From contig JACGXE010000007.1 of NCBI GenBank assembly GCA_014138095.1, positions 124,001 through 188,000 of the forward strand: a DNA stretch of 64,000 nucleotides, written 5' to 3'. Within the stretch, counting starts at the first letter, position 1; every line of letters starts with the position of its first letter. The DNA is from Ochrobactrum sp. RH2CCR150 (GTDB lineage Bacteria; Pseudomonadota; Alphaproteobacteria; Rhizobiales; Rhizobiaceae). Made by a program: the position numbers and the translations under genes. This document shows positions 36,867 through 46,703 of the stretch, piece by piece. The notes beneath the pieces are model-generated. The model made no database searches and was not told where the DNA came from. It saw nothing but the letters and a program-made list of their open reading frames with translations.

Positions 36867-39020
36867 TCAAGCCCCAACTGCCTCTACTATGAGTGCGTCC
36901 ACGGCGACGGCACTATCAGGCCCCACCATCAATGGATTGACGTCCAGTTCAAGCAGGGTCTCATGATGCTCGTCGGCATAGTTGGCGATTGCCATGATTG
37001 CATCCACAACTGCTTCGAGATCAGCCTTTGGTCGCCCGCGGAAACCGTCGAGCAGACTGAAGCTCTTCAGATTTTGCAGAGCGGATCTCACTTCATCCCG
37101 TTTGACCGGGAGAAGCAAGATGGCCGCATCCTTGAGCAGTTCTACCAGAATGCCACCCGCGCCGATTACCAGAACCTGACCGAATAGCGGATCTCGTTTG
37201 ACGCCGACAATCAGTTCGGCAAGGGGCGCGGACTGCATCGGCTCAAGCAGAAAGCTTTCAAGCCTGATCGACGGATCGTGGCGTTCAACTGACGCGACCA
37301 TCTTCCCGGCAGCGATAATCGCGTCAGCGCGCGACTTGATGTTCAGTGCAACGCCACCAACCTCGGTCTTATGTGCCAGCTTTTCATGCAGTACCTTCAA
37401 CACGACCGGCTTTTCGAAATGTTCGGGGAGAGCGCTTATCTCTGAAAGGGACACGACACATCCCGCCGGTATGGGCAACCCAAAAGCGCTCAGCCGCCGT
37501 TTGGATTCTGCCTCATGCACAACCCTAGCATCAGCATCCAAAGACCTCTTTCCGGCTCGCGACGGCACCGGATTTCTCTCGCATCCGGTCGCAACGTCGT
37601 TTGCGATCATTCCGCAATACCCGGCCCACAAAGCAATAACGCGAGCCGCGTCATGCAAGCCGTTCAAAGGCACAATTCCCTGCTCGATGAGCATGGCAGC
37701 ATCTTCCGGAGGGATGCTCTCAGTATTAACAGATGCGTGAAAGACCGGCTTGCCGGTTGCACGTCCCGCTGCAGCCAAAGCGCGATCCATTGCCTGATGA
37801 GCTGATTTGTCTTTGTAGGGTGATCCGACAGGCGGATAATCGATCACGAGAATTCCGGCATCGACTTCACCCTCGAGCATCGTTGTAAACATCGGAGTGA
37901 GCAATGGCTCGCTACCCCAGTAACCGGCTGTGAAATCGAGCGGATTGGAAACATGTCCGAAATCCGGCAACATCGGCTTGATCGTATCAACCTGATGCTT
38001 GTCGGGCTGAGGCAGTTTCAAGCCTGAGAACGAGCAGTAGTCCGCGGCAAGTCCGTTGTCGCCGCCCGAACTTGAGAACACCGTAACCCGATCGCCGCCC
38101 AAAGGCTCGCTGATCGAAGCGAGTTTCATCATCTCCAGGAACTGCGGAACCGTATCGGTTTCCAGCACGCCGAGTTTTTTGAACAGTGCTTCGTAATATT
38201 CATTTTGACCTGCCAGTGAGCTGGTATGGCTTGCCGCCATGACCGCGCCCAACTCCGACCGGCCAGACCTGTAGACAATCACCGGGATCTTCTTTGATCG
38301 TGCACGCAGACAGGCCCGTGAAAAGGCTTCCACATCGCGGATACCCTCCATAAACAGGCCAAGACAGGTGACATTGGAATCATCGATCAGGCAGTCAATA
38401 TAGTCTTCAAAGCCGAGGACAGCCTGATTACCCGCGCTGATAAGGTAGGAATAAGGGACCGAACGGCTGTTGGACACCAGATGCCCTGTGACATTACCGC
38501 TTTGCGAGATAACGGCTGCACCGCGGCCGCCTTTGAGCCGCGGATAAAGAGCTGGCCAGATGCTGCCATGATTGACGTAGTTGACCAGGCCATAACAATT
38601 GGGACCAACCACAGCCATGTCACCAGACGCGTCAATGAACGCTTCGTGGCGTGCCATGCCCGCTTCGCCGATCTCGGAGAACCCAGAAGCATAGCAAACG
38701 ACACCTCCGGCCTTAAGCGCTTCCAGTTGCCGCAACGCGACAATCGTGGCGTCGGCATTCACAGCCAGAAAGACCGCATCGGGAGAGGCCGGCAGATCGG
38801 CAATCGATGCGACACATGGATATCCTGCAATCTCGTTGCGCTTTGGATTGACCACGTAAACTTCGCCTGCAAAGTCCTGCTCGCGCAAGGTTTTCAGAGT
38901 CGATTCAACCTGACCACCCCCAATGAAAGCCATGGTCTTTGGCGCCAGCAATCGCCTGAAATTTTCTCGCAACGCTGGGCGCACGAATCCATCCTGCGCA
39001 AGCGCATGGGTCTTTAGCAT
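36867..39020 (-). CDS. ADP-forming acyl-CoA synthetase (acetate-CoA ligase family, fused alpha-beta)
   Basis: 717 residues. Order: CoA-binding Rossmann domain (about 20-130, AFIGGGQVESTLKT), succinyl-CoA-synthetase-like domain (about 160-300) with the phosphohistidine motif ASHTSSLAG (H265), and an ATP-grasp domain (about 485-715, LVIGAGGILVELLKD). The enzyme activates a carboxylic acid to its CoA thioester with ATP to ADP. With two crotonases and an acyl-CoA dehydrogenase in the same series, it is the likely entry step for the imported acid. Ribosome site GGGAGGA. Confidence 0.87.
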   Translation of the reverse strand: MLKTHALAQDGFVRPALRENFRRLLAPKTMAFIGGGQVESTLKTLREQDFAGEVYVVNPKRNEIAGYPCVASIADLPASPDAVFLAVNADATIVALRQLEALKAGGVVCYASGFSEIGEAGMARHEAFIDASGDMAVVGPNCYGLVNYVNHGSIWPALYPRLKGGRGAAVISQSGNVTGHLVSNSRSVPYSYLISAGNQAVLGFEDYIDCLIDDSNVTCLGLFMEGIRDVEAFSRACLRARSKKIPVIVYRSGRSELGAVMAASHTSSLAGQNEYYEALFKKLGVLETDTVPQFLEMMKLASISEPLGGDRVTVFSSSGGDNGLAADYCSFSGLKLPQPDKHQVDTIKPMLPDFGHVSNPLDFTAGYWGSEPLLTPMFTTMLEGEVDAGILVIDYPPVGSPYKDKSAHQAMDRALAAAGRATGKPVFHASVNTESIPPEDAAMLIEQGIVPLNGLHDAARVIALWAGYCGMIANDVATGCERNPVPSRAGKRSLDADARVVHEAESKRRLSAFGLPIPAGCVVSLSEISALPEHFEKPVVLKVLHEKLAHKTEVGGVALNIKSRADAIIAAGKMVASVERHDPSIRLESFLLEPMQSAPLAELIVGVKRDPLFGQVLVIGAGGILVELLKDAAILLLPVKRDEVRSALQNLKSFSLLDGFRGRPKADLEAVVDAIMAIANYADEHHETLLELDVNPLMVGPDSAVAVDALIVEAVGA

Positions 39021-39062
39021 TCTTTCCTCCCGTGAACGCTCCCCTATCGCCTCCGCGACATA

Positions 39063-39764
39063 TCAGTGACCGTCGGATTGGTTGGGATAGGTATTAAATC
39101 TCTTTGGCAAAGGCGCTGATGTTGGAAACTCATCCACCCCGAAGTCCGGCCTCAATAGATAGTCCTCCGGCTTCTCACCGAACAGACCACAAAGCCATCT
39201 GCGAAGAATGATGCAGCATTCCTCATCCGTGTAGGCCTGTTCCATCACACGACCAAGCCACAAGCCATCCGCCAGTTGGGTCAGTGTGATGGCTTCCAGC
39301 CGCACATCAATCTCCATACCCTTGTCATGGGCGACCGCCAGCAGCCGACGCTCGATAAACGACCGGTACTTGCCCCACAGACTGCGATGGAGTGCGAGTA
39401 TCTCAGGCACCACCCAGGCTGCGCTCATGTAATGGATCAGCAGTGGATGATACCCGATATCGCGAAGAAACGGGCCAGATGCGGCAAAAATCAGCCGTTG
39501 GAAATTGCCAGTGGTGGTCGAGGTCATCAGATGACGATAAAAATCATCCGCATTTTGAAGATAATAGCGATGAGCAGCCGTCAGCAAATCCTCTTTGCTG
39601 GCAAAGTAATGATTGATCAGTCCGCGCGAGAACCCGGATTCATCGCTGATCGTATTAATCGTCGAATTCAGATATCCGTTCTTGATGATCGAATTCAACG
39701 CAGCAATGATCAGCTCCTGCTTCCTGATTTCATTCGTCTGCCGTGGTTTGCTCTGTCTTCTCAT
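39063..39764 (-). CDS. TetR family transcriptional regulator
   Basis: 233 residues: N-terminal TetR helix-turn-helix (about 12-60, TISDESGFSRGLINHYFASKE) and a helical ligand domain reminiscent of the BetI group. It lies between the acyl-CoA dehydrogenase and acyl-CoA ligase genes, in the same direction with gaps of 34 and 42 bp, so it is probably expressed with the operon it controls. An acyl-CoA or the free acid is a reasonable inducer. A candidate operator is noted at 47749. Confidence 0.87.
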   Translation of the reverse strand: MRRQSKPRQTNEIRKQELIIAALNSIIKNGYLNSTINTISDESGFSRGLINHYFASKEDLLTAAHRYYLQNADDFYRHLMTSTTTGNFQRLIFAASGPFLRDIGYHPLLIHYMSAAWVVPEILALHRSLWGKYRSFIERRLLAVAHDKGMEIDVRLEAITLTQLADGLWLGRVMEQAYTDEECCIILRRWLCGLFGEKPEDYLLRPDFGVDEFPTSAPLPKRFNTYPNQSDGH

Positions 39765-39798
39765 CAGCTACCTTCTAAAATACGAAATCCTGCGTCAA

Positions 39799-40959
39799 TT
39801 ATTGTCGATACGGGTTAAGCAGATCCCGGGCGATAATATCCTGATGAACTTCCGATGTTCCTTCCCATATGCGCTCAATACGAGCGTCGCGCCAGAAGCG
39901 TTGTATCGGGAATTCTTCCATAAGCCCCATGCCACCGAAGACCTGAACCGCATTGTCAGCGACCCGGAAAACCATCTCTGAGCAATAGTAATTGACCATC
40001 GAGGCTTCCGTCCGGTTCATCAATCCATTTTCGATCTTCCAAGCCGCCTCCTTCACCATCAAATCGCCCAGCCTAACATCTACAGCCATGTTGGCTATCT
40101 TGAAACCGACACCCTGAAACTCGCCAATGGTCTTGCCGAATGCCTTGCGCGTGCCAGCCCATTCCTTGCTCATCTCAAAGATGCGTTCCGCGCGCCCGAC
40201 ACAATGCGCCGACAAGGCAACGCGACCGTCATAAAGCCATTCATTGGCCATATCAAAGCCCTTGCCCTCCTCGCCCAGTATCTTGTCCTCATGCACGCGC
40301 ACATCTTCAAGATACACCATGGTCGGATTGTAACCGCGTGTCACGATCGATTTCATCGGCTCAACGCGGACGCCCGGCAGAGACTTGTCGATAAGGAATG
40401 ATGTAAACCTTTTCCGACGACCGCGCGGTGTCTCATCTACACCGGTAACAGCAATCAGAATGATGAAATCGGCGATGTCAGCATGGGAGATAAATTGTTT
40501 GACCCCATTGATAACCCAATGATCGCCTTCTTTCACCGCCTTGGTGGTGATACCGCGCGCGTCAGAGCCGGCACCCGGCTCCGTCAATGCGAAAGCATCC
40601 TTGCGCTCTCCCCGGATCGCAGGCTTCAGATATTCTTCAATCTGCTCGCCCTTGCATTTGAAGAGGATGCCCGTGACACCGCGGTTCATACACATGGTCA
40701 GCGCCGAACTGACCTTGCCGAGCACACGTTCCGCCTGCATTTTCGTCTGCTTGTCGAGACCGGGCCCGCCCCATTCTTCCGGCAGATTCATGCCGGCAAA
40801 ACCGGCATCCTCCGCCTTCTGTTTAATCTCATCCTTGATCTCGTCAGGAACATAACGCAATTCCTCAACGATATTTTCATGCGGATAAAGTTCTCTTTTG
40901 CAGAACTCTTCCAGGGAATCGATGAGCGCCTGCTGTTCGAAACTGAGTGAAAAATCCAT
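39799..40959 (-). CDS. Acyl-CoA dehydrogenase
   Basis: 386 residues covering all three ACAD domains. FAD-binding LTEPGAGSDARGI is visible, and the catalytic-base region near the C-terminus reads RIWEGTSEVHQDIIARDLL. It makes a 2,3-enoyl-CoA and passes electrons to ETF. The crotonase gene lies 12 bp upstream, so dehydrogenation and hydration/isomerisation are co-expressed. The chain length or ring nature of the substrate is not evident; relatives with this layout include CaiA-like and cyclic acyl-CoA enzymes. Confidence 0.9.
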   Translation of the reverse strand: MDFSLSFEQQALIDSLEEFCKRELYPHENIVEELRYVPDEIKDEIKQKAEDAGFAGMNLPEEWGGPGLDKQTKMQAERVLGKVSSALTMCMNRGVTGILFKCKGEQIEEYLKPAIRGERKDAFALTEPGAGSDARGITTKAVKEGDHWVINGVKQFISHADIADFIILIAVTGVDETPRGRRKRFTSFLIDKSLPGVRVEPMKSIVTRGYNPTMVYLEDVRVHEDKILGEEGKGFDMANEWLYDGRVALSAHCVGRAERIFEMSKEWAGTRKAFGKTIGEFQGVGFKIANMAVDVRLGDLMVKEAAWKIENGLMNRTEASMVNYYCSEMVFRVADNAVQVFGGMGLMEEFPIQRFWRDARIERIWEGTSEVHQDIIARDLLNPYRQ

Positions 40960-40971
40960 ATTCTATCCCCC

Positions 40972-41760
40972 TCATGCACCAATAAAGCGCGGCGCGCGAC
41001 GTTCATTGGCCGCCGCCAAACCTTCTGCATGATCTTTCGACTTGGCGCAGATTTTCCCGGCCAGTACTTCCTCAAGCTGTTGATCGGACAGGCTGCGAAG
41101 ATTGGATGCGTTGAGAAGCTTCTTCGCTTGCGCGATGGCGACCGTCGGACCGCTTGCGAGCTTTTGTGCAAATGCGAGCGTTTCGGCCCAAAGATTCTCA
41201 GGCGCACTGACATGACTGACCAGTCTGTTATCCAGCGCCTGTTCTGCATTCCACAATTCGCCGGTATAGACGAAATGTTTGGCCGTCTCCAATCCAACAA
41301 TTCTCGGCAAAAGCCAGGTTCCACCACAGTCGGGATTATAGCCGACATTGGTATAGGAGCAGATGAACTTGGCCGTCTTTGATGCGTATCGGAAATCACA
41401 GGCGAGGGCCATATCGAGACCGGCTCCGACAGCCGCCCCTTCAATCATCGCAATGACCGGCTTCGGCATGTCGTTGACCTGCTGGACAAGACGCAGCGAC
41501 TCTTCCACCCAGTTCATATCCGGCCAGTCGGTCTTGCCCGTTGCCCATTCCTTGACGTCCGCTCCGGCAGAAAATGCGCCGCCGCGACCGGTCAAGATCA
41601 ATGCGCGCATCTCGGCGTCCAATGCCGCTTCGCGAAGAGCCCTGCGCAATTCAATCGTCAGGCCCATGCCAAGCGCATTTCTGGCTTCCGGACGGTCGAG
41701 CGCGATCACCCCAACGGCGCCGTGCCGTTCGACTTTGATAAACTTATACATTTTTCCCAT
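40972..41760 (-). CDS. Enoyl-CoA hydratase/isomerase, isomerase-type active site
   Basis: 262 residues from ATG 41760 (AGGGCAG upstream). Crotonase fold with the oxyanion region GGAFSAGADVKEW and AAVGAGLDMALACD. At the two catalytic glutamates of rat crotonase (E144, E164) I read Asp and Tyr, while the motif NPDCGGTWLLPR supplies the aspartate used by PaaG-type isomerases. It is therefore more likely an isomerase or ring-modifying enzyme than a plain hydratase. Lies between the canonical crotonase and the acyl-CoA dehydrogenase. Confidence 0.85.
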   Translation of the reverse strand: MGKMYKFIKVERHGAVGVIALDRPEARNALGMGLTIELRRALREAALDAEMRALILTGRGGAFSAGADVKEWATGKTDWPDMNWVEESLRLVQQVNDMPKPVIAMIEGAAVGAGLDMALACDFRYASKTAKFICSYTNVGYNPDCGGTWLLPRIVGLETAKHFVYTGELWNAEQALDNRLVSHVSAPENLWAETLAFAQKLASGPTVAIAQAKKLLNASNLRSLSDQQLEEVLAGKICAKSKDHAEGLAAANERRAPRFIGA

Positions 41761-41804
41761 TTCTGCCCTAAAAGTGGAGGGCACGTTCCGTTGTTATTGA
41801 TCCT

Positions 41805-42620
41805 CTAGCTTCCGCTCCATCGCGGCGTGCGTTTTTCCAGATAGGCGCGCTGCCCTTCGATCATGTCCTGCGATGTCAGCATTTTCTCGTATATGGTCAG
41901 ATCCGCCCGTCCGTAGGCGCGCAGATGCATGGCTTCGCGTTCCGAAAGACCGTCCGCCGCCCGCAAGGCCTCCTTCAGACCTTGTTGTGCCAATGGTGCT
42001 GTTCCCGCAATGTGTTGGGCAACCGACATGGCCGTGACCATAAGGTCCTCTTTCGAAGTCACGCGATAGACAAGCCCCCAGCGGAATGCTTCCTGAGCAC
42101 TCATAGGCATGCCGGTCCAGATCATCGCGGTCGCCACATGATAAGGGATACGGCGCGGCAAACGCTGAAGACCACCACCGTCTGGCAATAACCCACGCTC
42201 CAGTTCAGGCAGTTGAAAGAAGGCGCTTTCCGCAGCTATAAGCATGTCGCACGCAAGCGCCAGTTCCAGCCCACCGCCAACGGCTGGACCGTTGATGGCT
42301 GCAATCAAGGGCTTCTTCAAAGACCATAAGGTGGTGATGCCGCCAAAGCCGCCTTCAAGCGCTCCTGGACCGGATTGATCTTCGCGACCCGCCTCATTGA
42401 AATCGAGGCCCGCAGAAAAAGCCTTGTCAGATCCGCTTGTGAGAATACCAACGCGCAAATCGGGATCGTTCTGAAGATATAATGCAGCCTTTTCCAGATG
42501 TCGGCTTAGGGTCCGGCAGATCGCATTGACCTTCGGCTTGACCATACGGATGACCAAGACGGCCCCATCGCGCTGCAACGAAAGATAGCCAGCGAACTCG
42601 ACATTCAACGTTTCAATCAT
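41805..42620 (-). CDS. Enoyl-CoA hydratase, canonical glutamates
   Basis: 271 residues. Crotonase fold in which both acid-base glutamates are present: the first in GGGLELALACD, the second in FQLPELERGLLPDGGG. It should hydrate a 2-enoyl-CoA. Its start overlaps the stop of the PotC-type permease by 4 bp, tying catabolism to uptake. CaiD-like and general hydratases are both possible. Confidence 0.87.
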   Translation of the reverse strand: MIETLNVEFAGYLSLQRDGAVLVIRMVKPKVNAICRTLSRHLEKAALYLQNDPDLRVGILTSGSDKAFSAGLDFNEAGREDQSGPGALEGGFGGITTLWSLKKPLIAAINGPAVGGGLELALACDMLIAAESAFFQLPELERGLLPDGGGLQRLPRRIPYHVATAMIWTGMPMSAQEAFRWGLVYRVTSKEDLMVTAMSVAQHIAGTAPLAQQGLKEALRAADGLSEREAMHLRAYGRADLTIYEKMLTSQDMIEGQRAYLEKRTPRWSGS

Positions 42621-43429
42621 TGTTGAGCTCCCTTCTTTGCAGCCTTCAAACTGTAGAGATGCAGCAACAATGGGGGCACCGAAGTCACGACCAGCATCAC
42701 TGTTGAAACGACTGCGAGAGTTGGATCGACATCATCACGCAAGGTCGCAAATGTGACGCGCGGCAGAGTAGACATAGGTCCGGAAGCCACCATTAACGAA
42801 ATGATTAGTTCATCGAAAGATATCAGGAATGACAACAGCATGGAGGTAATCACTGATAACTTCAGTTGCGGCAGTGTTACGGTCATGAAGGCCTTGAAGC
42901 GATTGGCACCGAGGCTGCGCGCAACCATTTCCTGGCTTTCGTCATAGGCGCTGAACCCGGCCGTCATCGTGAGGATGACAAATGGCATTGCCACAACCGA
43001 ATGACCCAGTATCATACCCCAGATCGTGTTGAGCATTCCGCCGATGCTCGCATAGACAAAGAATATGCCGATGGCGATTAATATCGACGGTACGGCGAGC
43101 GGCGCGACCAACGTGGTACGGATGAGGTGCTTCAGGCCAAACCGGCCCTGATTGAGCGCATAAGATGCGGCGACGCCGGTCACCGTTGCCAGCACCATGG
43201 TACCCAAAGCAACCCGCAGGGATACCCACAAGGCATCGATCCATTTTTCCTGATGAAGAAAGGCATCATACCAGCGCAGCGACCATCCAGCCGGCGGAAA
43301 TATCAGTGCGGTGCTGGAGCTAAAGGATACAGGGATAACAATCAGTGTTGGTGCTATCAGGAAGAAGATGACTGCGCCAACCAGAATATAGAGCCAGAGC
43401 CGATCACGATGTGAGATGTGAGATTCCAT
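42617..43429 (-). CDS. ABC transporter permease (PotC type)
   Basis: 270 residues, about six membrane segments, EAA loop MVARSLGANRFKAFMTV. It pairs with the PotB-type subunit encoded 9 bp upstream. The 4-bp overlap with the crotonase gene downstream indicates one transcript from transporter to enzymes. Confidence 0.9.
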   Translation of the reverse strand: MESHISHRDRLWLYILVGAVIFFLIAPTLIVIPVSFSSSTALIFPPAGWSLRWYDAFLHQEKWIDALWVSLRVALGTMVLATVTGVAASYALNQGRFGLKHLIRTTLVAPLAVPSILIAIGIFFVYASIGGMLNTIWGMILGHSVVAMPFVILTMTAGFSAYDESQEMVARSLGANRFKAFMTVTLPQLKLSVITSMLLSFLISFDELIISLMVASGPMSTLPRVTFATLRDDVDPTLAVVSTVMLVVTSVPPLLLHLYSLKAAKKGAQQ

Positions 43430-43438
43430 AATATCACC

Positions 43439-44347
43439 TCAACGACCTGATGAGAGCCAGCGCACAAGGACCAGACTGATCCACAGGCACAGCGCCGTCA
43501 TCGCAAGCAGAAGTACTGCAAGGGCTGCCGCGGGGCCCCAGGTAGGATAAAGCGAGATCGACTCTTCGATGCGTTGCGCAATCAGCTTGACCCTCCCGCC
43601 GCCCAACAGTGCCGGAGTAATGTAGAAGCCAAGGCACATGACGAAAACCATGACGGTGCCCGCAACAAGTCCAGGCATGGATAAAGGCAAGAATATGCGG
43701 AAGAACGCATGGGTGGGCGATGATCCAACATTCGCAGCCGCGCGCATCAGATTGGTGTCAATTGTCTTCATCGAAGCATAGAGCGGCAATACCAGAAACG
43801 GCACCATAATATGCACCATGCCGATGACAGTGCCTGTCGTGTTGTGCACGAGCGTGAGTGGCCGATCGATGACGCCTAGGAAGGCAAGCGTCTTGTTGAC
43901 CACACCGTTGCGCTGCAAAATGATGAGCCAGGCAAAGGTACGCACAAGTCCCGATGTCCAGAATGGGACCAGCACGAGAAGCATCAACAGGCCGGCCCAT
44001 TTGCTCGGCAGTATCGAGATCAGATAGGCGACGGGATAGCCCAGAAGCACACATATCACCGTGACAATCAGCGCAATCCGGAACGTGTTGAGAAACATCT
44101 CAACATAGGCTTCTTCCGAGAAGAACAGTCGATAGTTTTCGAGGCTCATCTGGCCAGTCACATCGATGACCGACATGGAGAGCAGCCACACCAGCGGAGC
44201 CACCATCAGGACGCCAACAATCAGCAGCGCAGGCGTTGTCAGGCCCAGCATCGACCAGATTTCGTTCCGTCTTTCCCTTTTCAAGAGACGGCTGTTTTCA
44301 TCAAGTTCACGGCCCGTTATCGGGGCTGAAATGACGGCTTCCTTCAT
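43439..44347 (-). CDS. ABC transporter permease (PotB type)
   Basis: 302 residues with a cytoplasmic N-terminus, six hydrophobic segments and an EAA loop (RAAANVGSSPTHAFFRI). It forms the channel with the following permease. Its start overlaps the ATPase stop by 4 bp (ATGA). Confidence 0.9.
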   Translation of the reverse strand: MKEAVISAPITGRELDENSRLLKRERRNEIWSMLGLTTPALLIVGVLMVAPLVWLLSMSVIDVTGQMSLENYRLFFSEEAYVEMFLNTFRIALIVTVICVLLGYPVAYLISILPSKWAGLLMLLVLVPFWTSGLVRTFAWLIILQRNGVVNKTLAFLGVIDRPLTLVHNTTGTVIGMVHIMVPFLVLPLYASMKTIDTNLMRAAANVGSSPTHAFFRIFLPLSMPGLVAGTVMVFVMCLGFYITPALLGGGRVKLIAQRIEESISLYPTWGPAAALAVLLLAMTALCLWISLVLVRWLSSGR

Positions 44348-45447
44348 GATGAAGCCTCCGCTCTTACATAGCGCGTGTCCGCTCTTTCAACACCGAGCGT
44401 TACACGCTCGCCGGCACGCGGCAATGAACCGTGATTGTCTGACCGGTTCGCGACACGTGTGAAGACTTTGTGGCCGCCATCCAGCATGATTTCGAAGAGG
44501 AGGCACTCACCTTGATAAATCGATGAGGTGACCAGACCTTTGAAAATGTTGTCACCGTTCTGCGCGGCACGACCTTCATCAACGACAATGCGAAGATGTT
44601 CCGGGCGCAATGACAACAGAGCGTCACTACCCAGCGCAGATACGTCTCCGGCAAAACGCACAGGCTTGTTGTCGTAGCTGAAGCCATCGGGCGTTTTGTG
44701 CAAAGGCAGAAAGCTGGTCTCACCGATGAATTCGGCAACGAAGCGGCTGTCAGGCTTCTCATACAGGTCCGACGGCGTCGCAATTTGCGCCAGTTTGCCG
44801 TTGCAGAAAACGGCGATCCGATCCGACATGGTGAGGGCTTCACGCTGATCATGGGTGACGGAAATGGTCGTCATGCCAAGACGGTCATGCAACTTGCGAA
44901 TTTCGATCTGCATCGTCTCGCGCAGCTGTTTATCCAGCGCAGACAGTGGCTCGTCCATGAGAAGGATGCGCGGTTCAAAGATGATAGCACGCGCCAGTGC
45001 GATACGCTGGCGTTGACCGCCTGACAGTTCGTTGACCCGCCGCGCGCCATAACCGGACAACTGGACCATATCCAGGACACGGTTAACGCGGGTCTCCACA
45101 TCGTTTTTCGAAACTTTGCGCAGACGCAGCGGATAGGCGACGTTTTCCTGAACCGACATATGCGGAAATAGAGCATAGTTTTGAAACACCATACCGATAT
45201 TGCGCTTATGCGGTGGCAGATGAATGATCTCCTGATCGGCAATACGGATTGAACCGGCATTCGGTCTGGAAAAGCCAGCAATCATCATCAGAAGACTGGT
45301 CTTGCCGGAACCCGACGGACCGAGCAGGGTCAGGAACTCGCCCGCCTGAATGTTGAACGAGACATCATCAACCGCGCGAACTGATCCATAATGCTTTGAC
45401 AATGACCGGATTGTAACCGGCAGAGCCGTGATCGGTGAGTGAGGCAT
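44344..45447 (-). CDS. ABC transporter ATP-binding protein (PotA type)
   Basis: 367 residues. Walker A GPSGSGKTS, signature LSGGQRQRIALARAI, Walker B ILLMDEPLSALD, switch SVTHDQREAL, and a C-terminal TOBE-like domain with LSLRPEHLRIV. It energises the importer whose binding protein is encoded 120 bp upstream. This second PotABCD-type system is distinct from the one at 23.4-27.5 kb. Confidence 0.92.
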   Translation of the reverse strand: MPHSPITALPVTIRSLSKHYGSVRAVDDVSFNIQAGEFLTLLGPSGSGKTSLLMMIAGFSRPNAGSIRIADQEIIHLPPHKRNIGMVFQNYALFPHMSVQENVAYPLRLRKVSKNDVETRVNRVLDMVQLSGYGARRVNELSGGQRQRIALARAIIFEPRILLMDEPLSALDKQLRETMQIEIRKLHDRLGMTTISVTHDQREALTMSDRIAVFCNGKLAQIATPSDLYEKPDSRFVAEFIGETSFLPLHKTPDGFSYDNKPVRFAGDVSALGSDALLSLRPEHLRIVVDEGRAAQNGDNIFKGLVTSSIYQGECLLFEIMLDGGHKVFTRVANRSDNHGSLPRAGERVTLGVERADTRYVRAEASS

Positions 45448-45528
45448 CTATATGTTCCATCTGACGACACCGTCTATTCCGGGCGTCGAACCGGTGAGAA
45501 TAATGGGAACCCGAATTGGACCAGCAAA

Positions 45529-45559
45529 CGGGGCGCGAGCTCAAATAACCCGCACCCCG
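45529..45559 (-). other. Intercistronic hairpin after the binding-protein gene
   Basis: In minus-strand RNA CGGGGUGCG pairs with CGCGCCCCG (nine pairs, one G-U) around a 13-nt loop, within the 120-bp gap before the ATPase gene. It probably protects the binding-protein mRNA or partly terminates, giving more binding protein than membrane subunits. Confidence 0.5.
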
Positions 45560-45567
45560 ACCGCCGG

Positions 45568-46599
45568 TTACTTCATCATGGTTGAATCCCACTTTGTCTG
45601 GGCTTCTTCGCTGTGTTTCGCCCAATACGGCATATTGGTGATGAGCTGCTGTTTCAGGTTATCGCCACTTGTGATGATCCTGGCGGCCTTCTCAGGTGAG
45701 ACCAGACCCTGACGAAACGCATCCTGGTTCATAGGACCGTATGAAATGTAATCGGGCAGACGCGCCTGATACTTCGGATCAAGCAAATGATTGATCAAGC
45801 GCATCGCGCCTTCGGGGTTTGGCGAGTTTTTTGGGATGACGAGACATTCGACATCCATCACGGCGTCGTTGAGCTTATAGGCATAAGGCGCGCCCTCCTT
45901 GATCGCCGCATCGATGCGGGCTGCCCAAATGGAGAGCATGTCGACTTCTTCAGATGTGGCGAGCTGCGTGGCTTGCGCGCCGGTGGCCCATTGAACCGCG
46001 ATATCCGGCTTCAGCTTTTGCCACTTCGCCATCGCGCGATCCATATCGATAGGATAGATATCCTTCTTGTCGACGCCATCCGCCATGAGCGCGATTTCCA
46101 TGTTCGTCGCAGGCGAATTGCCCGAAATGGCACGGCTACCCGGGAACTTTTCGACGTCGAAGAAGTCGGTCCAGTTCTTGGGCGGATTGTCTCCATAGAC
46201 ATTTTTGTTATAGGCGAGAACCGTCGTATAAGCGGTAAAGCCAACCCAGTATTTGCTGCGCAAATGCTCTGGAATACCTGACGCGTTGGGGATCTTAGAA
46301 TAATCCAGTGGCACAAGAAGATCTTCAGTTCCGGCCAGATCGCAAAGACCGCCATAAAGTTCCGCAACGTCGATATCGACAGCCTTGGCGCGCACCTTTG
46401 TTCTGATGTCGCGTATACCACCAGCCAACACATAGTCGACAACGTCCATGCCGTGATCTGCCGGAAGCTGGTCAAGAATGGCCTTGCGTACGCCTTCCTG
46501 ATAGGCACCACCATAGGACGCATAGCTGACCGTCTCATTGGCATATGCGGCACTGGCAAACATTGCGACAGCCGCCGCAATCATAATCCTGGTTTTCAT
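45568..46599 (-). CDS. Extracellular solute-binding protein (PotD-like)
   Basis: 343 residues from ATG 46599, with GGGAGGA upstream that overlaps the alternative ATG at 46611. The signal peptide is MKTRIMIAAAVAMFASAAYA before NETVSYASYGG (Sec type, unlike the Tat signal of the other PotD-like protein here). Type II binding fold; KYWVGFTAYTTVLAYNKNV and the C-terminal NHLLDPKYQARLPDYISYG are typical of the polyamine/opine group. Ligand unknown; gene order implies the acid processed by the downstream CoA enzymes. Confidence 0.88.
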   Translation of the reverse strand: MKTRIMIAAAVAMFASAAYANETVSYASYGGAYQEGVRKAILDQLPADHGMDVVDYVLAGGIRDIRTKVRAKAVDIDVAELYGGLCDLAGTEDLLVPLDYSKIPNASGIPEHLRSKYWVGFTAYTTVLAYNKNVYGDNPPKNWTDFFDVEKFPGSRAISGNSPATNMEIALMADGVDKKDIYPIDMDRAMAKWQKLKPDIAVQWATGAQATQLATSEEVDMLSIWAARIDAAIKEGAPYAYKLNDAVMDVECLVIPKNSPNPEGAMRLINHLLDPKYQARLPDYISYGPMNQDAFRQGLVSPEKAARIITSGDNLKQQLITNMPYWAKHSEEAQTKWDSTMMK

Positions 46600-46703
46600 T
46601 GTTCCTCCCATTTTGGCAATTATCTTGCCCGATCATCTTGCTTTGATTTATGGCCTTGCCCGAACCGTTCCTCCTCCAAGGCGTTTCGAGCGGCCTATGC
46701 CCA